Positions 8,393 to 17,368 of a DNA stretch of 64,000 nucleotides are shown here, one piece after another. The stretch is from the NCBI RefSeq assembly GCF_008801605.1, contig NZ_VZPJ01000004.1:413832-477831 (forward strand), written 5' to 3'. The translations under genes were made by a program, and so were the position numbers. How positions within the stretch are numbered: the stretch's first letter is position 1; each line of letters begins with the position of its first letter. The notes below the pieces were generated by a model. That model had not been told where the DNA came from. It ran no database searches and worked only from the letters and a program-made list of their open reading frames with translations. Source of the DNA: Pseudomonas brassicacearum subsp. brassicacearum (GTDB taxonomy: Bacteria; Pseudomonadota; Gammaproteobacteria; Pseudomonadales; Pseudomonadaceae).

Positions 8393-9073
8393 ATGCGTGT
8401 CACTGCCGTTTCCCTGCTGCTCTGTCTGGCCTGCACGGCCGAAGCAGCGCAGATGCCCGTCGCCGCCCTGCCTGGCGGCATGCTGGTCTACAAACCGGTG
8501 CAAAGCGTACGCGAACGCAAATTCAGCGACATCGTCGAACAGAAAACCGATTTCAGTTGCGGCGCCGCCGCGCTGGCCACGGTGCTGCGCCAGGCCTATT
8601 GGCTTGACGTCGATGAAGAGCACGTCATCAAAGGCATGTTGGTCAATGCCGACCAGAATCTGGTTCGCACCCAAGGATTTTCCATGCTGGACATGAAGCG
8701 CTACGTGGAAACCATCGGCATGCGTGCCCGAGGCTACCGGATACCGCCAGAGAAACTCGAAGCGGTGACGATTCCGGTGGTGGTCCTGATGGAGATACGC
8801 GGCTACAAGCACTTCGTGGTGTTGCAGCGGGCCGACAAGCAATGGGTCTACATCGGCGACCCGGTGCTGGGCCACAAGCGCTACGCCCATGATGAGTTCG
8901 TCAAAGGCTGGAACGGCATCGTCTTTGCGATCGTCGGCCCGGGCTATGACAAGACCAATGCGCTACGCAGCCCTCCGCAACCACTGACAGCACGTAACAA
9001 GCTGGACGGTTTCAACCCGGTCAGGGATGCGGAACTGATGGATTTCGGCTTCATACAGAGCGACTTTTTTTAA
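8393..9073 (+). CDS. fapD: FapD, C39-family peptidase of the amyloid system
   Basis: A 226-aa periplasmic cysteine protease of family C39. A signal peptide ends near residue 18 (AEA). The catalytic Cys56 lies in DFSCGAAALATVL, His140 in GYKHFVVL and Asp156 in YIGDPVLG, so the triad is complete. FapD is known to be needed for Fap export and probably processes or gates the FapF pore. The ATG at 8393 is chosen over an upstream in-frame start because the signal sequence begins there. The gene is separated from fapC by a REP hairpin, so its expression may be set below that of fapC. Confidence 0.93.
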   Translation: MRVTAVSLLLCLACTAEAAQMPVAALPGGMLVYKPVQSVRERKFSDIVEQKTDFSCGAAALATVLRQAYWLDVDEEHVIKGMLVNADQNLVRTQGFSMLDMKRYVETIGMRARGYRIPPEKLEAVTIPVVVLMEIRGYKHFVVLQRADKQWVYIGDPVLGHKRYAHDEFVKGWNGIVFAIVGPGYDKTNALRSPPQPLTARNKLDGFNPVRDAELMDFGFIQSDFF

Positions 9074-9131
9074 TCGCCGACCAACTGCCAACATAAGTAC
9101 AAAAAGGAGCAGGACGCTCCGGGAGCAGCAC

Positions 9132-9878
9132 ATGAAAACCTCACACTGGCTGTCGCTGGCCTGCCTGCTCGCGACCGCCTCGGGCTACGCCCATGCGGGC
9201 TTCAAACCCATCGAAGTCAAGGACCAGGAGCTTTCCGAGCTGCGCGGTCGTTATGTCATGCCCGGCCGAGTCATCAGCTTCGGCATCGTCATGAGCAGTA
9301 CCTGGCGCAACGCCAGCGGCGACTTGATCGGCGCCACCAGCGCCATGCAGATCCAGGCCGCCACCGTCAAACCCGAATTCTATGTCTCCACCATCAAGCA
9401 GACCGGTAACGGCAGCGCCCCCGAACAGGGCAGCGGCAATATTACCGGTGGCGCCGGCCTTGGCACGAGCCAGGGCGTGACCCAGAGCGTACGCGCCGCC
9501 GGAGACGGCAATACGGCCTACAACAACGTCAACATCAACGTAAAAGAGAGCAACCAGGCCCCGGCACTCGTGCCTTCCCAAGGCCAGTTGCTGACCAAGG
9601 GCCAGACCATCAGCGGCAGCAACGCCGCCGGCAGTGTCGCGGTCACCGCCACCGGCAGCGGCGTGCAAATGGCGATCCAGGCCAGCCATAACCAGGGCAG
9701 CACCCTGCAACAAGTGGCCCAAGGCGGCTTGCTGCAAAACACCCGTCTGCTGGGAAACAGCAATCTGGTCAACAACATGACGCAGCTCAACGTGGTGCTG
9801 AACAACAACGGCCCCAGTGCCGGAGCATTGGACTGCAACCTGACTCAGTTACGTGGTCTTCGAAACCTCGGATATTGA
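9132..9878 (+). CDS. fapE: FapE, extracellular amyloid-associated protein
   Basis: A 248-aa exported protein with a signal peptide ending near residue 22 (AHA). An N-terminal part (FKPIEVKDQELSELRGRYVMPG) resembles the bacteriocin-like leader regions seen in Fap and related amyloid partners, and the rest is rich in Asn, Gln, Ser and Gly with a repeat-like QSVRAAGDGNTAYNNVN section similar to FapB/FapC. One Cys lies near the end (LDCNLTQLRG). FapE is known as a minor fibre-associated component. A small dyad GGAGC-N5-GCTCC at 9106-9120 lies just before the ribosome site. Confidence 0.9.
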   Translation: MKTSHWLSLACLLATASGYAHAGFKPIEVKDQELSELRGRYVMPGRVISFGIVMSSTWRNASGDLIGATSAMQIQAATVKPEFYVSTIKQTGNGSAPEQGSGNITGGAGLGTSQGVTQSVRAAGDGNTAYNNVNINVKESNQAPALVPSQGQLLTKGQTISGSNAAGSVAVTATGSGVQMAIQASHNQGSTLQQVAQGGLLQNTRLLGNSNLVNNMTQLNVVLNNNGPSAGALDCNLTQLRGLRNLGY

Positions 9879-9905
9879 TCTACATTGATCTACGTTGATC
9901 GCCGA
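9876..9905 (+). repeat. Short 10-bp tandem repeats between fapE and fapF
   Basis: TGATCTACAT, TGATCTACGT and a partial TGATCGCCGA follow head to tail, starting with the fapE stop codon. It may be simple replication slippage. No function is assigned. Confidence 0.7.
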
Positions 9906-9934
9906 TCAATGGGCAAATAAGGACGGCATATTTC

Positions 9935-11218
9935 ATGTATCGATCCGTATCGTTGCGCGCTGTGATGTGTTTAAGCACGTTGTTCCCGGCGGCCGTGTTG
10001 CAGGCGGCCCCGGATGCGGACATCGAGGCCCTGAAACAGGAACTTCTTGAGCTCAAGCAACGGTACGAGGTCCAGCAAAAGGCCCTGGCGGTGCTCGAAC
10101 AGCGGGTTCGCCAAGTGGAGGATCAACCCGCCGCCCCACCGCCCAAACGCCTGGCCAAATCCCCGGCCGACATGAAAGGCAACCAGACCGTGGCCGGCGG
10201 CGGTGCGACAACGGCTGGCGGCAGTGGCTATGGGCAATCCCTGGCCGATGATTCCCAGCCGGCCCAGAGCGTCTCCAACCTCTATGACGAGGCCAGCGGC
10301 TTCTTCGGCGGCGGTAAATTCAGTTTCGAGACCGGCGTGACCTATTCGCGCTACGACACGCGGCAACTGATCCTCAATGGTTTCCTGGCCCTGGATTCGA
10401 TTTTCCTGGGCAACATCAACCTCGACCGGATCAAGGCTGACACTTGGACGCTGGACCTCACTGGCCGTTATAACTTCGACAACCGCTGGCAGTTCGACCT
10501 CAACGTCCCGGTGGTCTACCGCGAATCCACCTATCAGTCAGGCGGCGCAAACAACGGCGCAGCCGGCGTCACCAGCGAAGAAACCGTGACCCGCGACCCG
10601 ACCATCGGCGACGTCAACTTCGGCATCGCCTACAAGTTCATGGATGAGTCGATCAATTCCCCGGACGCGGTGGTCACCCTGCGGGTCAAGGCCCCCACCG
10701 GCAAGGACCCATTCGGCATCAAGCTGCGCCAATCCCAGGCCAACACCAACCTGTTCGTGCCTGACGACCTGCCCACCGGCAACGGCGTATGGTCGATCAC
10801 GCCAGGGCTTTCGCTGGTCAAGACCTTCGACCCGGCGGTGCTGTTCGGCACCCTCTCCTACACCCATAACCTGGAGGAGTCGTTCGACGACATCAGTTCC
10901 ACGGTCAACCAGAAGATCCCAGGCAAGGTGCGGATCGGCGACAGCTTCCAGCTCGGCGCGGGCATCGCCTTCGCCTTGAACGAGAAGATGAGCATGTCGT
11001 TCTCGGTTTCTGACCTGATCCAAAAGAAAAGCAAGCTCAAACAGGACGGCGGCGACTGGGAATCGGTGGTCTCCAGCGACGCCAACGCCGGCTACTTCAA
11101 CATCGGCATGACCGTCGCCGCGTCCGACAACCTGACCATCGTGCCCAACCTGTCCATCGGGCTGACCGACGATGCGCCGGATTTCACCTTTAGCCTGAAA
11201 TTCCCGTACTACTTCTGA
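9935..11218 (+). CDS. fapF: FapF, outer-membrane amyloid secretion pore
   Basis: A 427-aa outer-membrane protein that exports FapB, FapC and FapE. A signal peptide (cleavage near residue 24) is followed by a predicted coiled coil at about 28-66 ([20 protein letters not shown]), a flexible linker, and a C-terminal beta-barrel from about 120 with alternating hydrophobic strands, ending FSLKFPYYF with the terminal Phe common in barrel proteins. The periplasmic coiled coil is characteristic of FapF and forms trimers in the known structure. The gene closes the operon; a 9-bp stem follows after the stop. Confidence 0.94.
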   Translation: MYRSVSLRAVMCLSTLFPAAVLQAAPDADIEALKQELLELKQRYEVQQKALAVLEQRVRQVEDQPAAPPPKRLAKSPADMKGNQTVAGGGATTAGGSGYGQSLADDSQPAQSVSNLYDEASGFFGGGKFSFETGVTYSRYDTRQLILNGFLALDSIFLGNINLDRIKADTWTLDLTGRYNFDNRWQFDLNVPVVYRESTYQSGGANNGAAGVTSEETVTRDPTIGDVNFGIAYKFMDESINSPDAVVTLRVKAPTGKDPFGIKLRQSQANTNLFVPDDLPTGNGVWSITPGLSLVKTFDPAVLFGTLSYTHNLEESFDDISSTVNQKIPGKVRIGDSFQLGAGIAFALNEKMSMSFSVSDLIQKKSKLKQDGGDWESVVSSDANAGYFNIGMTVAASDNLTIVPNLSIGLTDDAPDFTFSLKFPYYF

Positions 11219-11227
11219 TGCCCTCAG

Positions 11228-11250
11228 GGATATGTGATGGGCACATATCC
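11228..11250 (+). terminator. Stem-loop after fapF
   Basis: Perfect 9-bp stem GGATATGTG/CACATATCC with a 5-base loop begins 9 bases after the fapF stop. No T run follows, so it may protect the 3' end or act with the next REP rather than be an intrinsic terminator. Confidence 0.45.
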
Positions 11251-11269
11251 CAAGGGAAATGCAAAACCA

Positions 11270-11362
11270 CTGTGGGAGCGAGCTTGCTCGCGATGAGGCC
11301 CTTTCAGTCAGCATTGATACTGAATGAAAGACCGCTATCGCGAGCAAGCTCGCTCCCACAGG
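11270..11362. repeat. REP doublet after fapF
   Basis: Two inverted REP halves (CTGTGGGAGCGAGCTTGCTC and GAGCAAGCTCGCTCCCACAG) lie between the convergent fapF and sigma-54 regulator genes. Confidence 0.9.
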
Positions 11363-11381
11363 GGATGTGCGCAGGTTTTAG

Positions 11382-12707
11382 TCAGCGGATCTGATGCTTG
11401 TGCAGCAGGCGATAGAACGTCGGCCGGGACACGCCCAGCACCCTGGCGGCCACGCTCAGGTTGTCGCTGTGACGGTTGAGCACATCGCTCAGGGCCTGGC
11501 GCTCGGCGCGGGTCTTGTAGTCCTCCAGCGTACCCATCGGCACCGCGACGCCCTGGTGGCTGGCCAAGCCAAGGTCCCGGGCTTCGATTTGTCGCCCTTC
11601 GGCCAACACCAAACCGCGCCGGACGCGGTTGGCCAGTTCCCGCACATTGCCGGGCCAATCATGCATGCCCATCGCCACCAAGGCATCTTCGCTGAAGCTG
11701 CGGGGACGGCGACCGGTTTCCTGGCTGTAGAAATGGGAGAAGTGACTGGCGAGCATCGACAGGTCGCCATGACGCTCGCGCAGCGGCGCCATCACTACTT
11801 GCAATACGTTCAAGCGGTAATACAGGTCCTCGCGAAACCGCTTGTGCTCGATGGCCGCCTCAAGGTTCACATGGGTGGCCGCCAAGACCCGCACATCGAC
11901 CGCGATCGGCTGGCTGCCACCGACCCGCTCAATGTGTTTTTCCTGCAGGAAACGCAGCAGATTGGCCTGCAGCTCCAACGGCAGATCGCCGATTTCATCG
12001 AGAAACAACGTGCCTCCATGGGCCGCCTCGATCCGCCCGATCTTGCGTTGGTGAGCCCCGGTGAACGCGCCCTTCTCATGCCCGAACAACTCGGACTGGA
12101 TCAGGTGCTCCGGGATCGCGCCGCAGTTGATGGCGATGAACGGCTTATTACGCCGGTAAGACTGACAATGCAGGGTGCGCGCCACCAGCTCCTTGCCGGT
12201 ACCGCTCTCCCCGCGAATCAATACCGGCGACTCGGCGGGCGCCAACTTGCTCAATAATTTGCGCAGTTCGCGAATCGGCTTGCTGTCGCCCAGCAGTTCA
12301 TGTTCGGGCTGATCGATGTGGATCGAGCCCTGTCCCCGCAGGCGCGCCATGCCAAACGCCCGGCCCAGTGTCACCTGGACCCTGGACACGTCGAACGGCA
12401 AGGTATGGAAGTCGAAAAACCACTCGCAGACAAAATCACCGACATTTTGCAGGCGCAACACTTCCTGGTTGAGCACAGCGATCCATTCGGTGCCGCTACG
12501 GCTGATCAACTCCTTGACGGCTTCCGGGCGTTCCAGGTGAAAAGGCTGCAATCGCAAAAGACCGACGTCACACGTCCGATCGCCAGCGTGTTCGAGGGCG
12601 CAACTGTCCACCTCCCAGCCAATAGTGCGCAGAGCTGGCAACAAGCGATGACAATCATCGCAGGGATCAACCACGAGCAGACGACGGGACGTACTGGCTT
12701 CGATCAT
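11382..12707 (-). CDS. Sigma-54-dependent transcriptional activator (VpsR/FleQ-like)
   Basis: A 441-aa enhancer-binding protein. Residues 1-130 are a receiver-like domain without a clear phosphorylation site (starting RRLLVVDPCDDC), resembling the VpsR/FleQ type. The AAA+ domain has Walker A GESGTGKE at 167-174, the sigma-54 contact loop GAFTGA at 213-218 and Walker B LFLDEI at 234-239. A Fis-type helix-turn-helix occupies about 405-441 (NLSVAARVLGVSRPTFYRLL). It converges with the fap operon, whose promoter is of the sigma-54 class with repeated upstream sites, so control of fap is the natural inference. VpsR and FleQ relatives bind c-di-GMP, but that cannot be read here. Confidence 0.9.
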   Translation of the reverse strand: MIEASTSRRLLVVDPCDDCHRLLPALRTIGWEVDSCALEHAGDRTCDVGLLRLQPFHLERPEAVKELISRSGTEWIAVLNQEVLRLQNVGDFVCEWFFDFHTLPFDVSRVQVTLGRAFGMARLRGQGSIHIDQPEHELLGDSKPIRELRKLLSKLAPAESPVLIRGESGTGKELVARTLHCQSYRRNKPFIAINCGAIPEHLIQSELFGHEKGAFTGAHQRKIGRIEAAHGGTLFLDEIGDLPLELQANLLRFLQEKHIERVGGSQPIAVDVRVLAATHVNLEAAIEHKRFREDLYYRLNVLQVVMAPLRERHGDLSMLASHFSHFYSQETGRRPRSFSEDALVAMGMHDWPGNVRELANRVRRGLVLAEGRQIEARDLGLASHQGVAVPMGTLEDYKTRAERQALSDVLNRHSDNLSVAARVLGVSRPTFYRLLHKHQIR

Positions 12708-13048
12708 GACTGATCCTTGGCGTCAAAATAAGGAAATATGATTAGAAACAGGCGTTTGGCAGACCTGCATGTAACAGTAGCAAGAAGTTGACACACCCTT
12801 GTATCAATTGATTATTGGGATCGCTTCAAAGTGGTTATAAGCAGGCGTTTCGTTAGTTATCACAGACCTGTTTGTTTCAGGGTGCTTTCAAACAAAAGCC
12901 CAAAAGCCTGGTCTGAAAGAAAATCGAAATTTATTTAAATAATGTGTGACCCGCCTACGGGTTCGGGACATCAGTACAAGTAACCAGCCGCACGGTACGC
13001 CCAACCGACGGCACATCATTTGTTTGGGCACACTTAAGAGAAAACGCC
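12708..13048. other. AT-rich divergent control region
   Basis: No gene is seen in this 341-bp gap between the sigma-54 regulator and the 88-aa protein. It is clearly richer in A/T than its surroundings. It holds TTGACA at 12788-12793 and a dyad TTTGTTT-N12-AAACAAA at 12871-12896. The TTGTTTCA in this dyad resembles one half of the motif found before fapA, but the second half does not match. Confidence 0.5.
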
Positions 13049-13315
13049 ATGAACGCCCCGCTCCGTATCAACGAAGCTCTTTTGATTGCCGACCGCGCAT
13101 TCCGTCCTTTCCAATGCGTGGCCTGGGCTCCACAAGACGGCAACGGTGAACTTAGCCTGACCGTCATCGACCGCACCAATACCCATATTGGCCGCACCCA
13201 AATTCCAAGCAGCGCCTATACCGACCCGGTCCAACTGGCCGATCTGTTGAAACAGGCTCGTGCCGAACTGAGCCAGGAAGGCTACACATTGCAATCCTGG
13301 TCGATGCCTGAATAA
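13049..13315 (+). CDS. Small hypothetical protein (88 aa)
   Basis: An 88-aa soluble protein with no signal peptide or membrane helix and no motif I recognise. It is predicted to begin with a short helix (RINEALLIADRAF), followed by strands (FQCVAWAPQDGNGELSLTVID) and a long helix near residues 58-76 (PVQLADLLKQARAELSQEG). The composition and codon use match the neighbours, and AAGAGAAA lies 8-10 bases before the ATG, so it is likely expressed. It is divergent from the sigma-54 regulator and could be under its control, which is inference. Confidence 0.7.
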   Translation: MNAPLRINEALLIADRAFRPFQCVAWAPQDGNGELSLTVIDRTNTHIGRTQIPSSAYTDPVQLADLLKQARAELSQEGYTLQSWSMPE

Positions 13316-13498
13316 CCACAGGTAAAGCCTGTTATCGATTGCAGGCTTGGCTCTGGGTTGTAAAGCCATCGTTATGGCACGAATCGCCGCTGTATCTGTA
13401 GAACATGACAGTTGTGTATTGTCACATTCAGGGATTGAATGTTGCCCTCATGCAGTCGTCGCCCTTTCGGGCTGCTCGACACGCAAGGAGAGGCAGGC

Positions 13499-14788
13499 AT
13501 GCTCGATCAATTCGCGTTTGTGTCCCCCAGGGCCATGGCCCACGCTGGGCAACTTGATCCAGGCTTTGCCACCAACGGCAAAGCCTGGGTTCATTTCGAA
13601 GACAGTACCTCGAGCCTGACCACCGGATTGACCCTCGATCACGCCGGACAAATCCTGGTGGCAGCCAGGGTCGAGACGGCCCACGGCAGTCGGTTCGGGC
13701 TGGCGCGACTCAACCACGACGGTGAGATTGACCCGGACTTCGGCACCCGCGGCTACGTGATCGGCGCGTTTGAACAGGGTTTCGAAGCGACGGCGGGCAA
13801 GGTGATCGTGTTGCCCGATGGGCATATCCTGCTGTCCGGCCTGCACTACGAAAGCAATGACCACACCCTTCCCGCCCTGGCGCTGTTCGACCAGCAAGGT
13901 TGCGCCGTTCAAAGCTTCGGCAACGCCGGCCGGCACGTCATCAGGCTTTGCGGCAATCTCTCCCAAGGCCTGCGCGACCCCTGGCTACCACCCGGCGTGC
14001 CGGGGCTTGAGGCTTGCGACATGCAAGTGCAGGCCGATGGTCGGATCCTTGTGCTCGCCAACCACCACTATCAATTTTCCGATCATGTCGGCGTACTGAT
14101 CCGACTCTTGCCCGATGGGGCGTTGGATCCTTCGTTCAACGGTCGCGGCTTCGTGATGGTCCGACGCTTGTTGAAAAATACCTGGCTCGGCTGTCTGGTG
14201 CTCCAGGCTGACGGTCATATTGTCGTCGGCGGCGCCATCGACTTGCCCCAGCATGGCTTGATTGCCCGTTACGACAGCAGCGGCAAACTCGATGACAGCT
14301 TCGGCGAAAATGGCTTCCTGTCCATCCTGGCGCAGGGGCACAGCGTGATGGTCAGCCAAATCGTTCAGGATACGAGCGGTGATCTGCAGGTGTTCGGCAG
14401 CAGCCGTGATCCGATGCATAGCCTGTCACTGAAAGTACGCCCCGACGGCAAGCCGGACCGTCATTGCAACCAGGGCCAGTGCCAACTCATGGCGATCGGA
14501 CGCAATGCCAGTCAGTGGACCGCCGCCCAGCTTCAAGCGGACGGAAAACTGGTGACCGCTGGCGCTACCATCGGTGGTATCGAGGCCGACTTCGTACTTG
14601 CCCGACATCTGCCAGACGCCAGCCTCGACCCGGATTTCGGCCAGGGCAAAGGCTGGGTTCGTACTCGACTCGGCTACAGCCTGGACACCGCCACCACCCT
14701 GGCTATGCAGGCTGATGGAAGAATCCTGGTGGGCGGTTATTCGCTCCAGGGGCATTATCGAGCGGTGGTTGCGCGGTATTGGGCCTGA
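13499..14788 (+). CDS. Delta-60 repeat protein (predicted beta-propeller)
   Basis: A 429-aa protein built of delta-60 repeats (DUF5122). Each unit carries a pattern like GxLDxxFGxxGxxV; copies are seen as GQLDPGFATNGKAWV, GEIDPDFGTRGYV, GALDPSFNGRGFV, GKLDDSFGENGFL and ASLDPDFGQGKGWV, with intervening QxDGxILV strands. Such proteins probably fold as propellers and are often exported or surface-linked, but no signal peptide is seen here. The start at 13499 has AAGGAG at -10; an in-frame ATG at 13439 lacks a ribosome site. Function is unknown. Its place near the fap genes hints at a surface role, which is speculative. Confidence 0.8.
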   Translation: MLDQFAFVSPRAMAHAGQLDPGFATNGKAWVHFEDSTSSLTTGLTLDHAGQILVAARVETAHGSRFGLARLNHDGEIDPDFGTRGYVIGAFEQGFEATAGKVIVLPDGHILLSGLHYESNDHTLPALALFDQQGCAVQSFGNAGRHVIRLCGNLSQGLRDPWLPPGVPGLEACDMQVQADGRILVLANHHYQFSDHVGVLIRLLPDGALDPSFNGRGFVMVRRLLKNTWLGCLVLQADGHIVVGGAIDLPQHGLIARYDSSGKLDDSFGENGFLSILAQGHSVMVSQIVQDTSGDLQVFGSSRDPMHSLSLKVRPDGKPDRHCNQGQCQLMAIGRNASQWTAAQLQADGKLVTAGATIGGIEADFVLARHLPDASLDPDFGQGKGWVRTRLGYSLDTATTLAMQADGRILVGGYSLQGHYRAVVARYWA

Positions 14789-14883
14789 GTCGGATTGTCG
14801 CGGGTGAACGGTATTTATTCTTACTCTTGATATTCCTCATTTCTTACGGCAAGTTGCGCGCTTCTAATTAAAAGGAGCAGCCG

Positions 14884-16386
14884 ATGTCCGGTTCAATGGC
14901 TCAGGCTTTCGCGCATAACTTTCTGGGGCATTCCCCGCGCTGGTACAAGGCGTGCATCATCACGTTCCTGATCCTCAATGCCGTGGTGCTGTGGACCCTG
15001 GGCCCGGTTGTTGCCGGCTGGATGCTGGTGGTGGAGTTCATCTTCACCCTCGCCATGGCCCTTAAATGCTACCCGCTGATGCCCGGCGGCCTGCTGCTGG
15101 TCGAAGCCCTGGTGCTGGGCATGACCACCCCCAAGGCGCTGTACGATGAGCTGCTGCACAACTTCCCGGTGATCCTGCTGCTGATGTTCATGGTGGCAGG
15201 CATCTACTTCATGAAGGATCTACTGCTGTTCCTGTTCTCACGCCTGCTCCTGGGCGTGCGCTCCAAGGCGCTGCTGGCCTTGATGTTCTGCTTTCTCTCG
15301 GCGTTCCTGTCTGCGTTCCTTGACGCATTGACCGTCACCGCGGTGATCATCAGCGCCGCGGTCGGCTTTTATGCGGTGTATCACCGTGTGGCGTCGGGCA
15401 ACGATCCGCGCCAGGACAGCAATGTCGATGAAGACCACGATCTGCCGTCGAGTCATCATGAAGATCTCAATCAGTTTCGGGCGTTTCTACGCAGCCTGCT
15501 CATGCATGGCGCCGTAGGCACAGCGCTGGGCGGCGTCTGCACCTTGGTAGGAGAACCGCAGAACCTGCTGATCGGCCATGAGATGGACTGGCATTTCATC
15601 GACTTCTTCCTGAAAGTCGCGCCGGTGTCGCTGCCGGTGCTGGTGGCCGGGCTGGTGACCTGCGTAGCCCTGGAAAAACTGCGCTGGTTCGGTTACGGCA
15701 CGCTGCTACCGGACAACGTACGTGCCGTGCTGGCCGACTACGCCGAGCAGGACAATCGTGAACGCACCGCACGCCAACGCGCCGCCCTGATCGTCCAGGG
15801 TATTGCCGCGCTGATCCTGATCGTGGGCCTGGCCCTGCACATTGCCGAGGTCGGTCTGATCGGCCTGATGGTCATCGTGTTGATTACCGCCTTCACCGGC
15901 ATCACCGACGAGCACAGGCTCGGCAATGCGTTCAAGGACGCCATGCCGTTCACCGCGCTGCTGGTGGTGTTCTTTGCGGTGGTGGCGGTCATTCACGACC
16001 AGCAGTTGTTCACGCCGCTGATCCAGTGGGTGCTGGGCCTGCCCGCCGACCAGCAGCCCGGCATGCTGTTCATTGCAAATGGCCTGCTGTCGGCCATCAG
16101 CGACAACGTGTTCGTGGCAACCATCTACATTACCGAGGTCAAGCAGGCCTTCGTCACCGGCCACATGAGCCGCGAACAGTTCGAGACCCTGGCGGTGGCC
16201 ATCAACACCGGCACCAACCTGCCGAGCGTCGCCACACCCAACGGCCAGGCTGCATTCCTGTTCCTGCTGACCTCGGCGATCGCCCCGCTGATTCGCCTGT
16301 CCTATGGCCGGATGGTCTGGATGGCCGTGCCCTACACCGTGGTGATGGGTGGCTTGGGCTGGTATGCGGTGACTTACTGGTTGTAA
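14884..16386 (+). CDS. nhaB: Na+/H+ antiporter NhaB
   Basis: NhaB sodium/proton antiporter, 500 aa, an inner-membrane protein with about 12 helices that expels Na+ in exchange for protons. The N-terminal sequence ([24 protein letters not shown]) and the conserved [20 protein letters not shown] segment near residues 139-158 are typical, as are [19 protein letters not shown] and [20 protein letters not shown] in the second half. The length agrees with the family. AAAGGAG precedes the ATG by 6 bases. It stands alone between the delta-60 gene and a REP doublet. Confidence 0.96.
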   Translation: MSGSMAQAFAHNFLGHSPRWYKACIITFLILNAVVLWTLGPVVAGWMLVVEFIFTLAMALKCYPLMPGGLLLVEALVLGMTTPKALYDELLHNFPVILLLMFMVAGIYFMKDLLLFLFSRLLLGVRSKALLALMFCFLSAFLSAFLDALTVTAVIISAAVGFYAVYHRVASGNDPRQDSNVDEDHDLPSSHHEDLNQFRAFLRSLLMHGAVGTALGGVCTLVGEPQNLLIGHEMDWHFIDFFLKVAPVSLPVLVAGLVTCVALEKLRWFGYGTLLPDNVRAVLADYAEQDNRERTARQRAALIVQGIAALILIVGLALHIAEVGLIGLMVIVLITAFTGITDEHRLGNAFKDAMPFTALLVVFFAVVAVIHDQQLFTPLIQWVLGLPADQQPGMLFIANGLLSAISDNVFVATIYITEVKQAFVTGHMSREQFETLAVAINTGTNLPSVATPNGQAAFLFLLTSAIAPLIRLSYGRMVWMAVPYTVVMGGLGWYAVTYWL

Positions 16387-16419
16387 AAAACTTGGAACAT
16401 CGATGGCAAGGGGATCCCT

Positions 16420-16508
16420 CTGTGGGAGCAAGGCTTGCCCGCGATGAAGGCGATACGGTCTATCAGGAACCGAGGCGCCTGTTTCGCGAGCAAGCTTTGC
16501 TCCCACAG
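16420..16508. repeat. REP doublet after nhaB
   Basis: Inverted halves CTGTGGGAGCAAGGCTTGCC and GCAAGCTTTGCTCCCACAG, spaced by a variable loop, lie between the convergent nhaB and HAD phosphatase genes. Confidence 0.9.
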
Positions 16509-16546
16509 TGGGAATGAATTCCCCTGCCACCAAAGGCCAGGACATC

Positions 16547-17368
16547 CTATCGCGGCAAGATGTAGCGTTCGATCGCCAGCGCCGCACCGTCGTCAATAAC
16601 CGCAGCGGTCACGACGTCCGCTTGACGCCGGATCGCCTCTTCCGCCTGCCCCATGGCAATCGACAATCCCGCGCGATGAAACATCGCCGGGTCGTTGCCA
16701 CCGTCACCCATGGCCGCCGTCTGCTCCAGCGGCACATCGAGGAAGGCTGCCAGGGTCGACAGCGCTTCTCCTTTGTTCGCCTTCATGGCCGTCACATCCA
16801 GGTAGATCGGTTGCGAGCGCGACACCTGGGCCTGGTCCTTGAGCAGCGGATGCAACCGCGCCTCCAACTCCACCAGCAGGTCCGTGTTGGCGCTGGTGGC
16901 GACGATCTTGTCGATCCGCTCCAGGTACGGCTCGAAGCTTTCGACCTCTACTGGTGGGTAGCCCAGGCCACGCGTCTCCACCGGCACCATCGGACCGTTG
17001 GCGTCGCGCACCAGCCAGTCGCCATCGGCAAATACCCAGACTTCGATGCCGGGCTGATCGGCGTACAGGGCCAGTGTGGCCAGCGCTGCTTCGGGTGGCA
17101 GGTAGTGGACGGCAAGAAAGCTGCCATCGGGATGAACCAGCGTGCCGCCATTGAACGCCGCCGTGGGCAGGTCGACACCCAGGGCCTCGATCTGCTGCAA
17201 CATGGCCCGCGGTGGCCGCCCGGTGGCGAGGCTGAACAGCACACCGGCCTCACGCAATGAGCGAACCGCCTCAATGGTGCGCTGGTTCAGGCTGTGGTCG
17301 GGCAACAGCAGTGTGCCGTCCATGTCGCTGAGCAAAAAACGGATGGGATGCTTCACCAGATCACTCAT
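16547..17368 (-). CDS. HAD-superfamily (Cof-type) phosphatase
   Basis: A 273-aa Cof/YbiV-type haloacid dehalogenase hydrolase, probably acting on sugar phosphates or similar metabolites. Motif I is DMDGTLL with the nucleophile Asp15 and acid/base Asp17; motif II lies in SLATGRPP (about 46-53); a Lys and the [10 protein letters not shown] motif IV (about 221-230) complete the site. The C2-type cap sits in between. The start overlaps the zwf stop (ATGA), so it is the third gene of a gnd-zwf operon. That context suggests clearing a phosphorylated sugar by-product of the pentose phosphate steps, which is inference. Confidence 0.88.
   Translation of the reverse strand: MSDLVKHPIRFLLSDMDGTLLLPDHSLNQRTIEAVRSLREAGVLFSLATGRPPRAMLQQIEALGVDLPTAAFNGGTLVHPDGSFLAVHYLPPEAALATLALYADQPGIEVWVFADGDWLVRDANGPMVPVETRGLGYPPVEVESFEPYLERIDKIVATSANTDLLVELEARLHPLLKDQAQVSRSQPIYLDVTAMKANKGEALSTLAAFLDVPLEQTAAMGDGGNDPAMFHRAGLSIAMGQAEEAIRRQADVVTAAVIDDGAALAIERYILPR

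Noticed and set aside
12872..12891. Fourth copy of the fap upstream motif near the regulator gene
   Set aside because: Only one half (TTGTTTCA) matches; the other half does not.
13010..13023. GGCAC-N5-TTGT before the 88-aa gene
   Set aside because: The essential GC of the -12 box is GT and it is only 26 bases from the start codon.
13376..13390. TGGCACG resembling a sigma-54 -24 box before the delta-60 gene
   Set aside because: The next GC is 11 rather than 10 bases away and TTGC is missing, so the spacing is wrong.
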